A stretch of DNA of 64,000 nucleotides from Cristatella mucedo (Eukaryota; Bryozoa; Phylactolaemata; Cristatellidae). Positions 1 to 10,187 of the stretch are shown piece after piece; position 1 is the stretch's first letter, and the number at the start of each line of letters is the position of its first letter. A model generated the notes under the pieces. The model had not been told where the DNA came from, ran no database searches, and saw only the letters and a list, made by a program, of their open reading frames with translations. The position numbers were made by a program, and so were the translations under genes. The stretch spans positions 12,501 to 76,500 of the forward strand of contig WPIO01000134.1 in assembly GCA_009760855.2 (NCBI GenBank). Direction: 5' to 3'.

Positions 1-470
1 ACAAACAAGCAAAAATCTCACCTGCTTCTTACAGCAATTCCACAATAGGATCGATTTTCACTTATTATCCTTCTTAATGCTTAGATGGTTTCTGTCATTC
101 CAAGCCAATTGGCTTGCTTCTTTTCCAAACAGCCGTAAAGGTAAAAGTGAGGCATTGCTTGTAAAACGGTCGGTACCCTTGAGCTCATTTTTATGATAAC
201 GAATTGCATTGTAAATGAAATCTATGACTAACGAAATTCGTAGACATCGCCCCAAAGCTACCCACCTACTCCGGTGGGGGGTAGGGGCTGAGGGGAAATG
301 TCCAAAAAATGGTCAAAAAACTGTTCAGTCTTGCAGCTAACAACTTTAGGTGTTTTAAAGGGTGAGCACCGTAGCTTAGATGACTGGAGCTCAGTAGATC
401 CATATTCTAATAAGCATAGCATGCATGAGGGCACACTTGGTAGACAATCCAACTGAGCTCAGAAAATTAC

Positions 471-707
471 CTCCGTCGGCTAGAGATGAATCACTTGGTA
501 GGTCGCATCGCAGGCAGCCGATGCTGCTCGAAGTTTGCTCGCTGCACGGATTCCTGTTTGATCTGGTGTAGTATAATGGCAACCTGTAACCTGGCTTGCA
601 CGTGGCTGGCCACTGCTGTGAAAGCTGTCCATCTGTGCAGTGGTAATACTGGCACAGGTCGATATCATCAGCGATGTACTCGTCATGTAACTCACCTTGG
701 GTGCAAT
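471..707 (-). CDS. Internal exon: CBM14/peritrophin-A-like cysteine-rich domain (gene copy 2)
   Basis: This 237-base exon is bounded on the minus strand by an acceptor ending CTACTTTCAG and a donor GTAATT. Both borders are phase 1 and the frame is open throughout. It joins in frame to the signal-peptide exon 915-984 (C plus AT gives His). The product has seven cysteines, starting CTQGELHDEY and including LCQYYHCTDGQ and TCKPGYRL. Spacing is about C-16-C-4-C-12-C-17-C-9-C, close to chitin-binding type 2 domains, which usually have five residues between the second and third cysteines. The likely role is binding chitin or another glycan outside the cell; this is inferred from pattern only. A CCP-like or novel cysteine-rich domain is the alternative. 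Its partner is 25488-25724. Confidence 0.6.
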
Positions 708-877
708 CTGAAAGTAGCTAAACGCACTGAAAGCACTACCTGTCAGTCAGGGATGTTGTCATTTTTGAAAGGCCCACTGTGAAATGAATCTCATCTGGAC
801 ATGCCACGAAATCAGTAGCTATACTGAAGCTGCATGCTAATAAGCAGCACTGCCTAAAGTCAAACTACTACCCGACG

Positions 878-1172
878 AAAGTGAAGCTCGAATATATAGT
901 AAGGAACTACTTACGTAGTATGTTCTTTCCGGCGCAGCCAATAGCAAGAGCAGAAGCAAGGAGCAGTGCCCTGAGCAATGTCATTCAGCTTCCTGAAATC
1001 GCTGTAGTGGGCAACGTAGAAAGTGAGCTTCTTGCTCTGCTCTCAGCTAAAGCTGCTTGGTACTCTATGGCTGAAATGCTTCGTGAATCCTAAACTATAA
1101 ATCTTTCAGGCAGGCGTAAATCATTCCAGTACTCCTAGAACTGACAGCATGCAGATTCAGTTCCGGGAATTT
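878..1172 (-). promoter_or_regulatory. Invariant 295-bp block: first exon plus presumed 5'UTR/promoter
   Basis: Not one of these 295 bases differs from 25895-26189, whereas the sequence on each side differs at several sites within 40 bases. The block holds the signal-peptide exon, its donor and about 190 bases upstream on the minus strand. A TATA-like TTTATAG lies near 1093-1100, roughly 110 bases before the ATG. Promoter function is inferred from position. Recent gene conversion would explain the identity equally well. Confidence 0.35.
915..984 (-). CDS. First coding exon: signal peptide (gene copy 2)
   Basis: On the minus strand an ATG (bases 982-984) opens a 23-codon frame beginning MTLLRALLLASALAIGCAG, a typical cleavable signal peptide with a short N-region and a Leu/Ala core. 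The coding part ends in phase 1 at a consensus donor GTAAGT (909-914). Spliced to 471-707 it reads straight into the cysteine-rich domain. The gene then continues beyond the left edge. An AG preceded by CGATTT lies nine bases before the ATG and could accept a 5'UTR intron or a spliced leader. The exon is identical in the copy at 25932-26001. A 70-codon plus-strand frame over the same bases is judged a shadow. Confidence 0.65.
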
Positions 1173-2204
1173 GTAGCTGATACATCCATAGACTAGATAG
1201 GAATCATAGCTGTGTCATCAGCTTCAGGCAGCATTAGTGCAGCAACCAGTCATCAAAAGGCCAGTTTTCTAGGCGATCCGCTGACCCCTACATTGAAGGT
1301 GTTTTGGGCTGGCCGGTAGAATGTTACCCTTGGTGACATGACTCTACAATCCCCTCAGACCAGCTATTGAATATACAGGCCCTAGTGCCTGATGACTCTT
1401 ATTTGAGACAACGCATGCATGCTGAATACTGATGTCGATTTTTGTGAATAGTTGACCCTTTAAATGTGCTGATGGCAGGATGCTCAATGGGAGTCTCTGG
1501 AAAAAATTAATTACTGTAATCATCCCAGGAGCCACTTAAGTGTATGGTTCTCTTGATCTCAGTACATTCATCTGTGACATACAGTCGCGACTTATGGGAC
1601 TCAGTACTTGAAGCAATTCCGGCTTATGCAGATAGGCACTTGCAGTTTGCATACAACCCTGCAGCCCGGCATGTCTGTAGTGAGCTTCGCATTTGACAAA
1701 TTACATCTCTTCTCGAAGATATCTACCAGCTCCCATTCAACCTGTGCATCCTTTTTTGTGGTTTGTCATTCACTTATGGGTTCCTTCATTGCCATGCTCG
1801 AGCTTAACTCCCAGAACTACTGCCTAATGTGGTAAAGCCATGTACCATCTCCTCTTCCTATACAAAGCACTGAACTTGAGCCAACATAAACTCCTTTGGA
1901 AGTTATGCCTGTAGATTTGTTCGAAGAGCACGAAACTATTGACACAACATGTCATCACATTCCTATGCTTTATCGCTTATAAAAGATTCCAAACATGCAA
2001 CTCATAAATGTATGTGTCGACGTCCATTGTTCTCTGTATATGGTTATGTGCTTATATTTTGTGTATTTTATCACTACCAATATCGACATATTTCCTTTAC
2101 AACTTATTTAAAATCCATAGAAATGCATATAGTTCACTGAAGAAGCAATGAAAACGCACCAGAAACAAATCGAAGCTAAGATTGACTATCAGTGGACGGT
2201 ATCG
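1173..2204. other. No gene recognised; presumed upstream flank of gene copy 2
   Basis: This part of the duplication has only short frames, and they are disrupted or altered between copies. I see no domain, RNA gene or mobile-element signature. It lies upstream of the signal-peptide exon on the minus strand. Confidence 0.5.
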
Positions 2205-2680
2205 TTGTCTTGATCTCAGATCTACTTCCCCACAAGGCCAAGTATCGTACCATCCACTTCTATAAATCCAACAGTTTACCAATACCTCGTACAAACCTCG
2301 AATCTTTTGGAGACCGTGCATTTAGTTCGTGTGCTCCCAAAGCCTGGAACTCCCTCCCGACTTGCCTCTGAGCGTCCCCTGACTTGACCACATATAACAA
2401 AAATATAAAAACACATCTATTTAGCATTTAGTGGGTCGCTGTGATTCGTCCATCACGTGCTTATGCGAGATGACACTGTGCATGTTGCTACTATCCACAT
2501 TTGCATGCCGACCCTGTGCATGTCATCCCTAATCATGTTATTCATCTTGTTTATCAAGCATGATATTACTCACCATGCAATTGCTTTTCACTTTGCAGGA
2601 AATTTAAAACGCCCCGAAAGAGATTGAGTTCTCCGAGGGCGCTTTATCAAGTGCATTACTATTATTATTTATATTATTAT
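2205..2680 (+). mobile_element. LINE-A (CR1/L2/Rex1-like) 3' fragment
   Basis: A 5'-truncated copy of the main LINE. It starts in the ORF2 C-terminus (the LLPHQAKHRTT region), passes the APKAWNSLP motif and ends with the GAGGGCGCTTTATCAAGTGC tail followed by ATT repeats. It is shared with the duplicate at 27228-27735. Confidence 0.85.
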
Positions 2681-3269
2681 TGATATATTGGCTTCCCAGG
2701 AAATACCTATTCCCGTTTTACTTGGGATAGATGCCGAGAAGGGCGCAAAGTGGGCTGCTGGTTGACGACTGTGAGAGTTCAAGGGAAGCTGTATGGCTTG
2801 ATGGAACATTTTAAATTCGATATCGCTTTCTTTAAAGCATAGTTGTTGTCTTAGTCTCTCACAAGGCCGATACGTCTTTAGCAATCTAGGGATTTAAGTA
2901 CATGGCTTGCCTCGTACTTGTTACTGCTGACACCGGGTAAAGGCACTGCTGGAATGCACTGGAAGTTGTTCCTACCGGATGCCTACCGGTTGCCGATTTA
3001 GGCGTTTTACCACGTGTATTCGTTGATTAAATTACGCCAGCTCAGCTTCTTACAAAAGGAAAACGTACGACTGAATATTTTGGATATTGAGGCCATCTTT
3101 GCGGCCGTGTTAATTTGGAATTGAGGCTGTCTGATGACTTTTTTTGAAACCCTGCCAAAACTGAGGTTCTGGATTAAATGTTGACACAGCGTTTGGAGTA
3201 ATGATTTGACTGAATAAATACTTAAGTAGGTCTACCACAGCCTAGAAGATCAAAGTCACGTTATAGTAT

Positions 3270-3455
3270 TGGCACGGGTTGGGAATAAGAATAATAACAA
3301 TGCACTAGATGAAGCACCCTCAGGGAAATCAATCTCTTTCAAGTTTTTCATTTTCTGCAAGGGAAACGCGATTGAATGGTGAGTAATATCATGCTTGATG
3401 AACAAGATGAATAAGATGGTTAGGGGTGACATGCCCAGGGTCAGCATGCCAGACG
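3270..3455 (-). mobile_element. LINE-A 3' tail, antisense
   Basis: The reverse complement of the LINE-A 3'UTR: the GATGAAGCACCCTC tail end, then AGTAATATCATGCTTGATGA and GTGACATGCCCAGGGTCAGC. No coding part remains. Confidence 0.8.
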
Positions 3456-4430
3456 GGAATATAATCGCCTGCCAGCCACGATATTATTAAGTCCAAATCC
3501 CTGGATGGACTCGAACGAAGATGTTACGACACTTGCTGACTGGCTTAATGAGTTTGCACTTCTGAGGAAGCACAATCTGTACCCTATCGCATTCGGCCTA
3601 TGATTTACGGCAAACAATGTTATAGCTAGTTATTGCAAGATTTTGAAAGGATGTGAAAGATCGAGAACACCTGCTGATCATCAGGCACATCAATAATTGA
3701 GTAAATAGTACTTATCGATCATAAAAATGCTTACATAGGTCAGGAATGATCACATCCTAAAACTAATCTCTAGCCAATGAGGACCTCTACACTCTATTCC
3801 GATAGCCCCGGTTTTACGACACATGGAACTGCTGCTGCTATGCATGAATATTTTCTTAAATATGGCCTTAGCTTCAAATTATGTCCATGCACCTTTCAAA
3901 AAGGCTTTTGCTACACCACAGATAATAAGGGAAAACTAAATGAAATACTTAAGCAGCTTCTGCTAAGCACCTCTTTTACCACTACTGTCGAAAGCATTTA
4001 AAAAAATCTGATGCAGGCCTCTGAACTCATACATTAAAGCCCAAAACCTTATGCTCAAGTTCCAGCATTTATTTAGAGATGGTAACTTCACGTTGGATTC
4101 AACGTTTCTTAAGGTGCATGACGACATTCTCATGACTGCAGACGCAGGTAAAGTCTGTTTGCATTTTTCACTCTATCTTGCGGCAGTCAGAAAATATTGC
4201 CAAGCAAGTCGTTCACGAAGCTTCTCATCTCTCTTGCGAATCGCCGGCACTGCATAGCAACCGCTCAGATCCTATCTTAGTCGGATACTCTTAGTATTAA
4301 TACGAATAGGTCATCCGAGGAGCCTCTGAATTGCTTATTATGGTACGTGAGGTTTCTGTAATTGGTCTGGTTTTTTTCACAACTTGCACACTCCCTCTTG
4401 CCGATGAGATCACCAAACAACAAAATGCAT
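3456..4430. other. No gene recognised
   Basis: Short unsupported frames only. I found no repeat partner in the window and no splice-bounded coding segment. Confidence 0.5.
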
Positions 4431-4573
4431 GCCAAGCTGGTTTGGTCCAGCGGTTAAGGTGCTCGCCCCGTCCAAGGTTTGGCTGAGGTTGTGGTCCCAA
4501 GCCCCGTTTCATAAGCAAAGCGCCTGGATGGAAATTAAGTTTTCTTGGGGTGCTATCCAAATAAATTTGTTGT
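4431..4573 (+). mobile_element. SINE-1 copy (tRNA-like head, LINE-like tail)
   Basis: The head GGTTTGGTCCAGCGGTTAAG gives an A-box-like start. The B-box region is degenerate, followed by a tail AAGCGCCTGGATGGAAATTA and TTGGGGTGCTATCCAAATAA. It is the first of three copies in the same orientation. Confidence 0.75.
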
Positions 4574-4666
4574 ATGCAAGGCATGGCCACCTAATCCGCG
4601 CTCGGTTTTCGTCATCGGACCGTCAATTTTTCCTGGGCATGTGTGCTGTAGGGCACCTACAAGGTG

Positions 4667-4762
4667 CCGAGCTGGTTTGGTCCATTGGTTCAGGTGTTCG
4701 CCCCGACCAACGTCTTTATGAGGTCATGGGCTTGAGCCTCGTGGTACATGTGGAGTGCCTGA
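4667..4762 (+). mobile_element. SINE-1 copy, 3' truncated
   Basis: The head GAGCTGGTTTGGTCCATTGG runs through a GGGCTTGAGCCT B-box-like segment to GAGTGCCTGAA, where the next SINE-1 head begins directly. The tail is missing, consistent with the next copy having inserted there. Confidence 0.7.
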
Positions 4763-4764
4763 AT

Positions 4765-4901
4765 TGAGCTGGTTTGGTCTAGCGGTTAAGGTGCTCGCCC
4801 CGACTAAGGTTTGACTGAGGTCGTGGGCTCGAGCCCGAGGCATGTGTGAAGCGCCCGAATAGAGATTAAGTTCTCTTGGGGCGCTATACAAATGAATTCT
4901 T
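4765..4901 (+). mobile_element. SINE-1 copy, most complete
   Basis: The A-box region is TGGTCTAGCGGTTAAGG and the B-box region is GGGCTCGAGCCC. The body ends GAAGCGCCCGAATAGAGATT, then AAGTTCTCTTGGGGCGCTAT. The tail matches the LINE-A 3' end base for base over much of its length, so LINE-A is the likely source of its reverse transcriptase. Confidence 0.8.
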
Positions 4902-4907
4902 ATTTTG

Positions 4908-4952
4908 TTATAACTATAAGTTCTCGTGGGACGCTAAAGAAATGAATTTATT
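4908..4952 (+). repeat. Extra SINE-1/LINE tail segment
   Basis: A second tail unit (AAGTTCTCGTGGGACGCTAA) directly follows the SINE-1 copy. It is either a tandem tail duplication or a solo tail. Confidence 0.5.
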
Positions 4953-5439
4953 TTTTTATGTTTAGACATACAAATCTTTTCATATGTCACTCAGTTTTAT
5001 GTGAGCTTTATATATTGTCAATACTCCAGAGGGTGGCAATATCTGAATGCACTTGTTATGCATATTTCTGGAATCCACACATATGTTGCAGCAACCTTTC
5101 TCAAATGTACTGACGATGAAACTAAATAGATTGTTATGGGAAATAAGTTCGACACATGAATTGAAAACCTAGCCCTCATAAATGGCTGAGCCAGCCCATC
5201 TGGCATAGAATCTGCATGAAATCTGGATATTTTTTCGAAGAGACCTTTTACGAGATGGCCACACCAGCCCCGTGAATAAGTCTGCCTACTTTTAACTATC
5301 TAACGTTTACGGAAAGCAGTGCTTGCTTATAAAAGGAATACTACAACTAATTTTAGAACCATTTACCTCATTATGAATCAAACTTCTTTAAGTTACTAGT
5401 TGCTGGTCCACCAGCTCAATCTTCAATTCAGCTACTTAC

Positions 5440-5950
5440 AGTTCATGCAAAACTATCCAGTGAGGCATGGCTTTCGTATGCTTCACGAATGCAACGCCAC
5501 ACTACTTCCGACCTGCACGCTCAAGCAACTCATGTCAAGCGACTCATCTAATTCAAAGGTGTCATCCACGTTTGGGTTTCGCTATTTTGTAGCTTCAGCC
5601 GGACTGTCACAACGACTCTTTCACCAGGTTAAACATCGTACCACTTACTTTTCTGGATTAAATCGTTTAGCTATACCTAGAACAAACCACAGATTTTTTG
5701 CACACCTTGTCTGTAGTTCATATGCTACCAAACCGGGAATTCAATCTCGACTGACCTCACAGGTTCTCCGAACGAAATGAATTTGTTGAAGAAGCCTTAA
5801 CATCTACTAGTTTATCTCGGTTCCTTTTGAATCGTTATGATTCATTCTTGTGTGCTTATTAGTGCTCATACTGGGCATGGTACTAAAATCCATATTTACA
5901 TGTTGACACTGTGCCTGATATCTCGAACTATACTATGCTTTTCAACATTG
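5440..5950 (+). mobile_element. LINE-A 3' fragment, old and divergent
   Basis: The frame still reads HQVKHRTTYFSGLNRLAIPR, matching the ORF2 C-terminal region of better copies. Degenerate 3'UTR follows, including the motif around TTGACACTGTGC. Many substitutions show that it is older than the other copies. Confidence 0.7.
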
Positions 5951-6662
5951 CGTACGTTACGAAAATTCATTAGGTCGCGTATCTTTTACAGCACATCTAG
6001 TGTGCTTAGAAAGCGATTGAAAAGATAACTTGTCCAGTGCAAACTCTTTAGAGCTTCGCAGGCAAATCAACCCGAGTCATTAGAGACCCCATCAGAACAC
6101 TTTTCGCTAACATTCATTGAGCTTGACAGGTAATATTGCAGAGGAAGTGCATGCACATTTTCATCGATACTAGTATCTCACAGTAAATCTATGCTTGTGG
6201 GGTATTTAAAAAACAACAGAAATGCCAATAATGCATTTTTGTATCTCAACATACTTATAAAATACTACCGAAGGATCTGTTTGACAATTATGTGTATTAG
6301 AATAACAAATACGTAGCCATTGAAGCTTAGGAAATCGACTGGCCAAATACTGTCTTAACATCGAGCTCATTGTAAGTACATAGAGAGAGAGATTCTGTTT
6401 TCAAATGGGCGCTATGCAAATCAATTGTTATAACCATAGACTGCTTTGAAAATATGGTGTTCTAAGCCTCCGGATTCTCATTGTTTTGATAGATTGCTCG
6501 CTCCTCTAGTGGGGGAAAAAATAGGGGAATTAGGACTATTGGTTTGCCGAATAGTGAATTTTTTCTACAATGACGGTAACAAATAGCTAAGCAGCTGTGC
6601 AGAGAAATACAAAGTTTATTTAAAACAGTCAAACCGTCAAATGTTGATAATAAAAAATATTA
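5951..6662. other. No gene; possible solo tail at 6380-6432
   Basis: Only an isolated AGAGAGATTCTG...GGGCGCTATGCAAAT tail-like stretch near 6380-6432 is recognisable. It may be the remnant of a SINE-1 or LINE-A insertion. Confidence 0.35.
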
Positions 6663-7693
6663 AATTTCGTCTATTTTACACATAAACTAAAACTAGGCAG
6701 CTACATACAAGTAATTTCAGAAAACCTCCCCGCAGCTATAAGCAGATTGATAGTTGGGTGAAAGAAAGTTACGGAAGAATGTAAATACTTCCAGCGATTG
6801 TTACAATGCAATTGAGCTTTTGTTCCTGCGAGATTGTGCTGTTGTGCATCGGTGTCAGAGTGCTCAGTAACACGACCGAAATTTAGGAACGACTTGTATA
6901 TGTAGCAGTACAATGAAAATCTAGATTCTTTGTCAACGAAATAGGCAACATCCGAGAGTCCATCCTTAATTTGGCAGCATACTCCTTTGGAATCATCACC
7001 CGTCATTTCCGTGCCTAGCCTCATGTCTGCAATTAAGAGGGCCACAAGTATCTTCATCATGAAGTTCTCATTCCTAGTAAAGAAGGTTATTAGTCCTCTA
7101 GACAACACTCACACAGTCCTGCTTGTTCGATACATGGATCTGCGGTTTTAGTGCATAATTTGCCAGCAAACTAATACTCAATTATATTGCATGTAAACAA
7201 TAGACTACTGTGTACACTCATAACTGAATATATAGGAACTTATGTCACATGATAACTGTCAGTTTTAATTCTGAGTGATACTTAATACCAAATAGTCATT
7301 TGGCCCCATATGTAAATGAGTAAATGATCAGTAAGTACAAGAGTAAATGTTCAGTACAGCCCAAGATAATAATCTTTACTAGGTATCTTGTAAACCGGGA
7401 TTTAAGCATAAATCAGTTTAATTCATTTCATCTAGGTTTAGAATAATTTTTTGAACTGGCATATATTGCAATCTTCAACGATGGAGTATACAGAGCAAAC
7501 GATCTATAGACTCTGACTTGTCCAGCAATGGCTAAATATGTCTACATACAAAGACACATGCCCCGAGGCCTTCGTCTAAGCATTTAGCTCGATGGTGGTT
7601 GGTGACTAGATTGAAGTGCTCGTAGCCATAAGTATATAATTCTTCCTCACGCATAGATTAACTACCAATTGCAATTTGCTATCTGTAACTTAC

Positions 7694-7886
7694 GTGACCT
7701 TGTTCCCATCGACTAGAGAACCCGTCGGAAAATCAACTGACAGCGTGCCATTGACTCTGCTCCATTCGTAGCTTGGAGGCGGGGTGCCGCGAGCAGTGCA
7801 CTCGAGGATTAGCGTTTCACCTAACGTAATTCCTCTGCCAGCATCGTTGGTGACCGAGGCAGTCAAAGTGACATTAGTTGGTGGAT
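7694..7886 (-). CDS. Half-Ig exon, N-terminal part (unit A)
   Basis: This 193-base minus-strand exon has acceptor ATTTTTAAAG and a perfect donor GTAAGT, entering in phase 1 and leaving in phase 2. It encodes the first two thirds of an I-set-like Ig domain. TLILEC supplies the first disulfide cysteine and PPPSYEWS the invariant tryptophan. The second cysteine lies on the other half-exon type. No such partner exists downstream, towards lower coordinates, in the window. This is therefore either the last, broken repeat or it splices to an exon I could not find. Function: extracellular adhesion or recognition. Confidence 0.75.
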
Positions 7887-8071
7887 CTTTAAAAATGAAT
7901 GCACATGTGCGGTTTAAAGCTTCTGTCACTAACAAGTAGGGTGATCTGCTGATCCGATGCTATGTCAAAAGATAAAAATAGTAACAATAACAACAAGAGA
8001 TGACCAGTAATGGCACGGATCTGCAGAAGTTTCAACGGATATTAATTATTACATAAGACCAAATTTGAGTA

Positions 8072-8582
8072 CTTCTCAGTCGTAAGATTCGCAGTTGCCA
8101 CACCACGTCTCACCGACCTGCACTGGCTATCTGTCAAGAAACAGATTGACTTCAAGGTTTTCTCGCTCACTTTTAGGTCACTTAATCCTTTGGCGACAGC
8201 CTATCTCTCAGATCTACTCCCCCACCAGGTCAACCATTGTACTACCCGCTTTTCGGAATCCAACAGTTTACCAATAGTTCGTTCAAACCTCAAATCCTTT
8301 GGAAACAGTGCATGTAGTTCGTAAGCTTCCAAAGCCTAAAACTTCCTTTTAATTTGCATCAGAACATCCCCTGACTTGACCACATTTAAAATAACGTAAA
8401 AAACACCTATCTAGGACAGCATTTAGTGGGTCCCTGTGATTTGTTCTTCTTCTACTTATGCTTGCTGACACTGTGCATGCTGCCACTAACCACATCTGCA
8501 TGCTGACCCTGTGCATGTTACCACAAGCCATGTTATTCGTGTTGTTTATCAAGCATGATATTACTCACCATCCAATTGCACT
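8072..8582 (+). mobile_element. LINE-A 3' fragment in an Ig-gene intron (unit A)
   Basis: It begins at the CACGTCTCACCGACCTGCAC part of the ORF2 C-terminus and runs to CACCATCCAATTGCA. The rest of the 3'UTR and the tail are deleted and replaced directly by the intron end next to exon 8597-8694. The orthologous insertion in unit B keeps its tail. Confidence 0.85.
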
Positions 8583-8596
8583 ATCGGCGCCCTTAC

Positions 8597-8694
8597 CTAC
8601 TATGTCCACAACAATGAGTGAGCTGTTAGAGCCAAACTGGTTCATGGCATTGCATTTGTAAACGCCTGCATCGGCCAAGTAGGTTGACGGAATT
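8597..8694 (-). CDS. Half-Ig exon, C-terminal part (unit A)
   Basis: A 98-base minus-strand exon with acceptor TTTTTTGCAG and donor GTAAGG, entering in phase 2 and leaving in phase 1. It encodes DAGVYKCNAMNQFGSNSS, the F-G strand region of an Ig domain with the second disulfide cysteine in the classic DAGxYxC context. It joins in frame to exon 9819-10011 upstream, making a domain of about 97 residues, and then to 7694-7886. Confidence 0.8.
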
Positions 8695-8773
8695 CTGCAA
8701 AAAACGTTAATTTCATGCTGATAGAGAAAAAAAAGATTGTTGATACTCATGGCTTAAGTCTTCGTACTTGCTC

Positions 8774-8818
8774 ATATATATATATATATATATATCTATA
8801 TATTTATATATATATATA
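8774..8818. repeat. (AT)n microsatellite at the unit A/B junction
   Basis: An AT dinucleotide run with a few interruptions, lying exactly between the two tandem units. Confidence 0.9.
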
Positions 8819-9818
8819 AGTTGCAATTGTGTCTATTTCACACATAAACTTAGACTAGGCAGCTTCGTACAAGTAATTTTGACACCCTGCCATCAGCTAT
8901 AAGCTGATTGATAGGAGGGTGAAAGAAAGTTAAGGAAGAATGAAAATCCCTCCAGCGATTGTTACTATGAAATGGAGCTATTGTTTGTGAAAGACATTGT
9001 TTTCGTGGATCGTTTTCAGAGTGCATGGTAACACGACCGAAATTGAGGAACGACAAGTATATGTAGCCATACAATGATACTCTAGGTTCCATGTCAACAA
9101 GATTGACAACATCAGAGTCCATCCTTAATTTGGCAGCATACCCCTTTGGAATCATCACCCGTAGTTTCCTTACCAAACCTCATGTCTGAAATCAAAAGGG
9201 CCACAAGTGAATTCATTATGAAGTTCTTATTCCCTAGCAAAGAAGATTACTAGTGCTCTAGACCATACTCACACAGTCCTTCTTCTTGGATACATAGACC
9301 TGCTGCTTCCGGGCATAATTTGCCAGCGAACTAATTCTCACCGATATTGCATGTAAACAATCGAGTACTTCGTACACTCGATAATGAATACACATGAACG
9401 TATATCACATGATAACTGTTCGTTTTAATTCTGATCGATACTTAATAACAATTATCCATTTTGCCACAAGTGCTGAGTAAATGTTCAGTATTCCCCAAGA
9501 TAATGATCTTTAATAGGTATCTTGTATACCGGGATTTTAGCATTAATCAGTTTACTGTATGTCGTCTAGGTTTAGAATAATTTTTTTAACTGATATATAT
9601 TGCAATCTTCAACTATTGAGTATGCAGTGCAAATGATCTATAGACTCTGACTTTTCGAGGCTAAATATGTCTAGATGAAAAGACACATGACCCAGGCCTT
9701 CGTGGAAAAATTTAGCTCGGTGGTCGGTGACTAGATTGACGTGCTCGTAGCCATATGTGTATAATTCGTCCTCATGCATAGATTATCCACCCATTGCAAT
9801 TTACTATCTGTAACTTAC

Positions 9819-10011
9819 GTGAGCTTGACCCCATCGACTAGAGAGCCTGTCGGTAAGCCAACTGACAGCATACCATTGACACTGCTCCTTTCGTAGCTCG
9901 GAGGCGGGATGCCGTTGGCAGTGCACACGAGGATTAGCGTGTCACCTAACTTAATTACTCTGCCACCTTCGTTGGAGCCGCAGGCAGTCAAAGTGATATT
10001 AGTTGGTGGAT
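9819..10011 (-). CDS. Half-Ig exon, N-terminal part (unit B)
   Basis: 193 bases like its unit A paralogue, with the same acceptor TTTTTAAAG, donor GTAAGT and phases 1 and 2. TLILVC supplies the first cysteine. The invariant tryptophan is replaced by arginine (PPPSYERS), unusual for a functional Ig fold. It splices in frame to 8597-8694 to complete a domain. Confidence 0.7.
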
Positions 10012-10187
10012 CTTTAAAAATGAATGCCCAGGTTCGGTTCGATGCTTTTCTCACTAATAGGAAGAATTATCTGCAGATCCGATGCTATGTCAAGAGATAA
10101 AAACAGCAGTTATAATAAAAAATGTTCACCAGTAAAGGCATGAATCTGCAGGACTTTCGACGGATATAAATCATTATATAGGACCAT

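Larger units (their letters stand above)
1..3006. repeat. Left copy of a segmental duplication of at least 3 kb
   Basis: This segment is nearly identical, in the same orientation, to 25018-28055. Homology already holds at the first base of the window, so the true left border lies outside. It ends inside a shared GCCGATTTAGGCGT, after which the two copies diverge. By eye there are a few differences per 100 bases, except for a block without differences at 878-1172. The copy carries a signal-peptide exon, a CBM14-like exon and a truncated LINE. The LINE is in both copies, so the duplication is younger than that insertion. Confidence 0.95.
6663..8775. repeat. Ig-module tandem duplication, unit A
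   Basis: Paralogous over its length with 8829-11422. The shared left edge starts near ACACATAAACT and the right edge is GTACTTGCTCATA. Order on the plus strand: 6663-7690 without a confirmed exon, half-Ig exon 7694-7886, LINE fragment, half-Ig exon 8597-8694. Compared with unit B it has lost the LINE 3' end and about 500 more bases just before 8583. A conserved-looking minus-strand frame near 6720-7000 has an indel between units, so I do not call it an exon. Confidence 0.85.

Noticed and set aside
486-782. 98-codon plus-strand cysteine-containing frame, conserved at 25503-25799
   Set aside because: It lies opposite the CBM14-like exon. The cysteines arise from the opposite strand, and the minus reading has splice sites and matching phases.
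881-1093. 70-codon plus-strand frame identical in both duplication copies
   Set aside because: It overlaps the minus-strand signal-peptide exon and its upstream region. The identity covers non-coding bases too, and the minus-strand reading has a signal peptide, a consensus donor and in-frame partners.
4431-4901. tRNA genes in tandem
   Set aside because: The heads are tRNA-like but all copies carry the LINE-type tail, so they are SINEs.
6701-7108. 135-codon minus-strand frame with a paralogue at 8850-9176
   Set aside because: The two units differ by a frame-changing indel near the start of the shared part, and no splice sites fit. Similarity follows the whole tandem duplication, not coding sequence.
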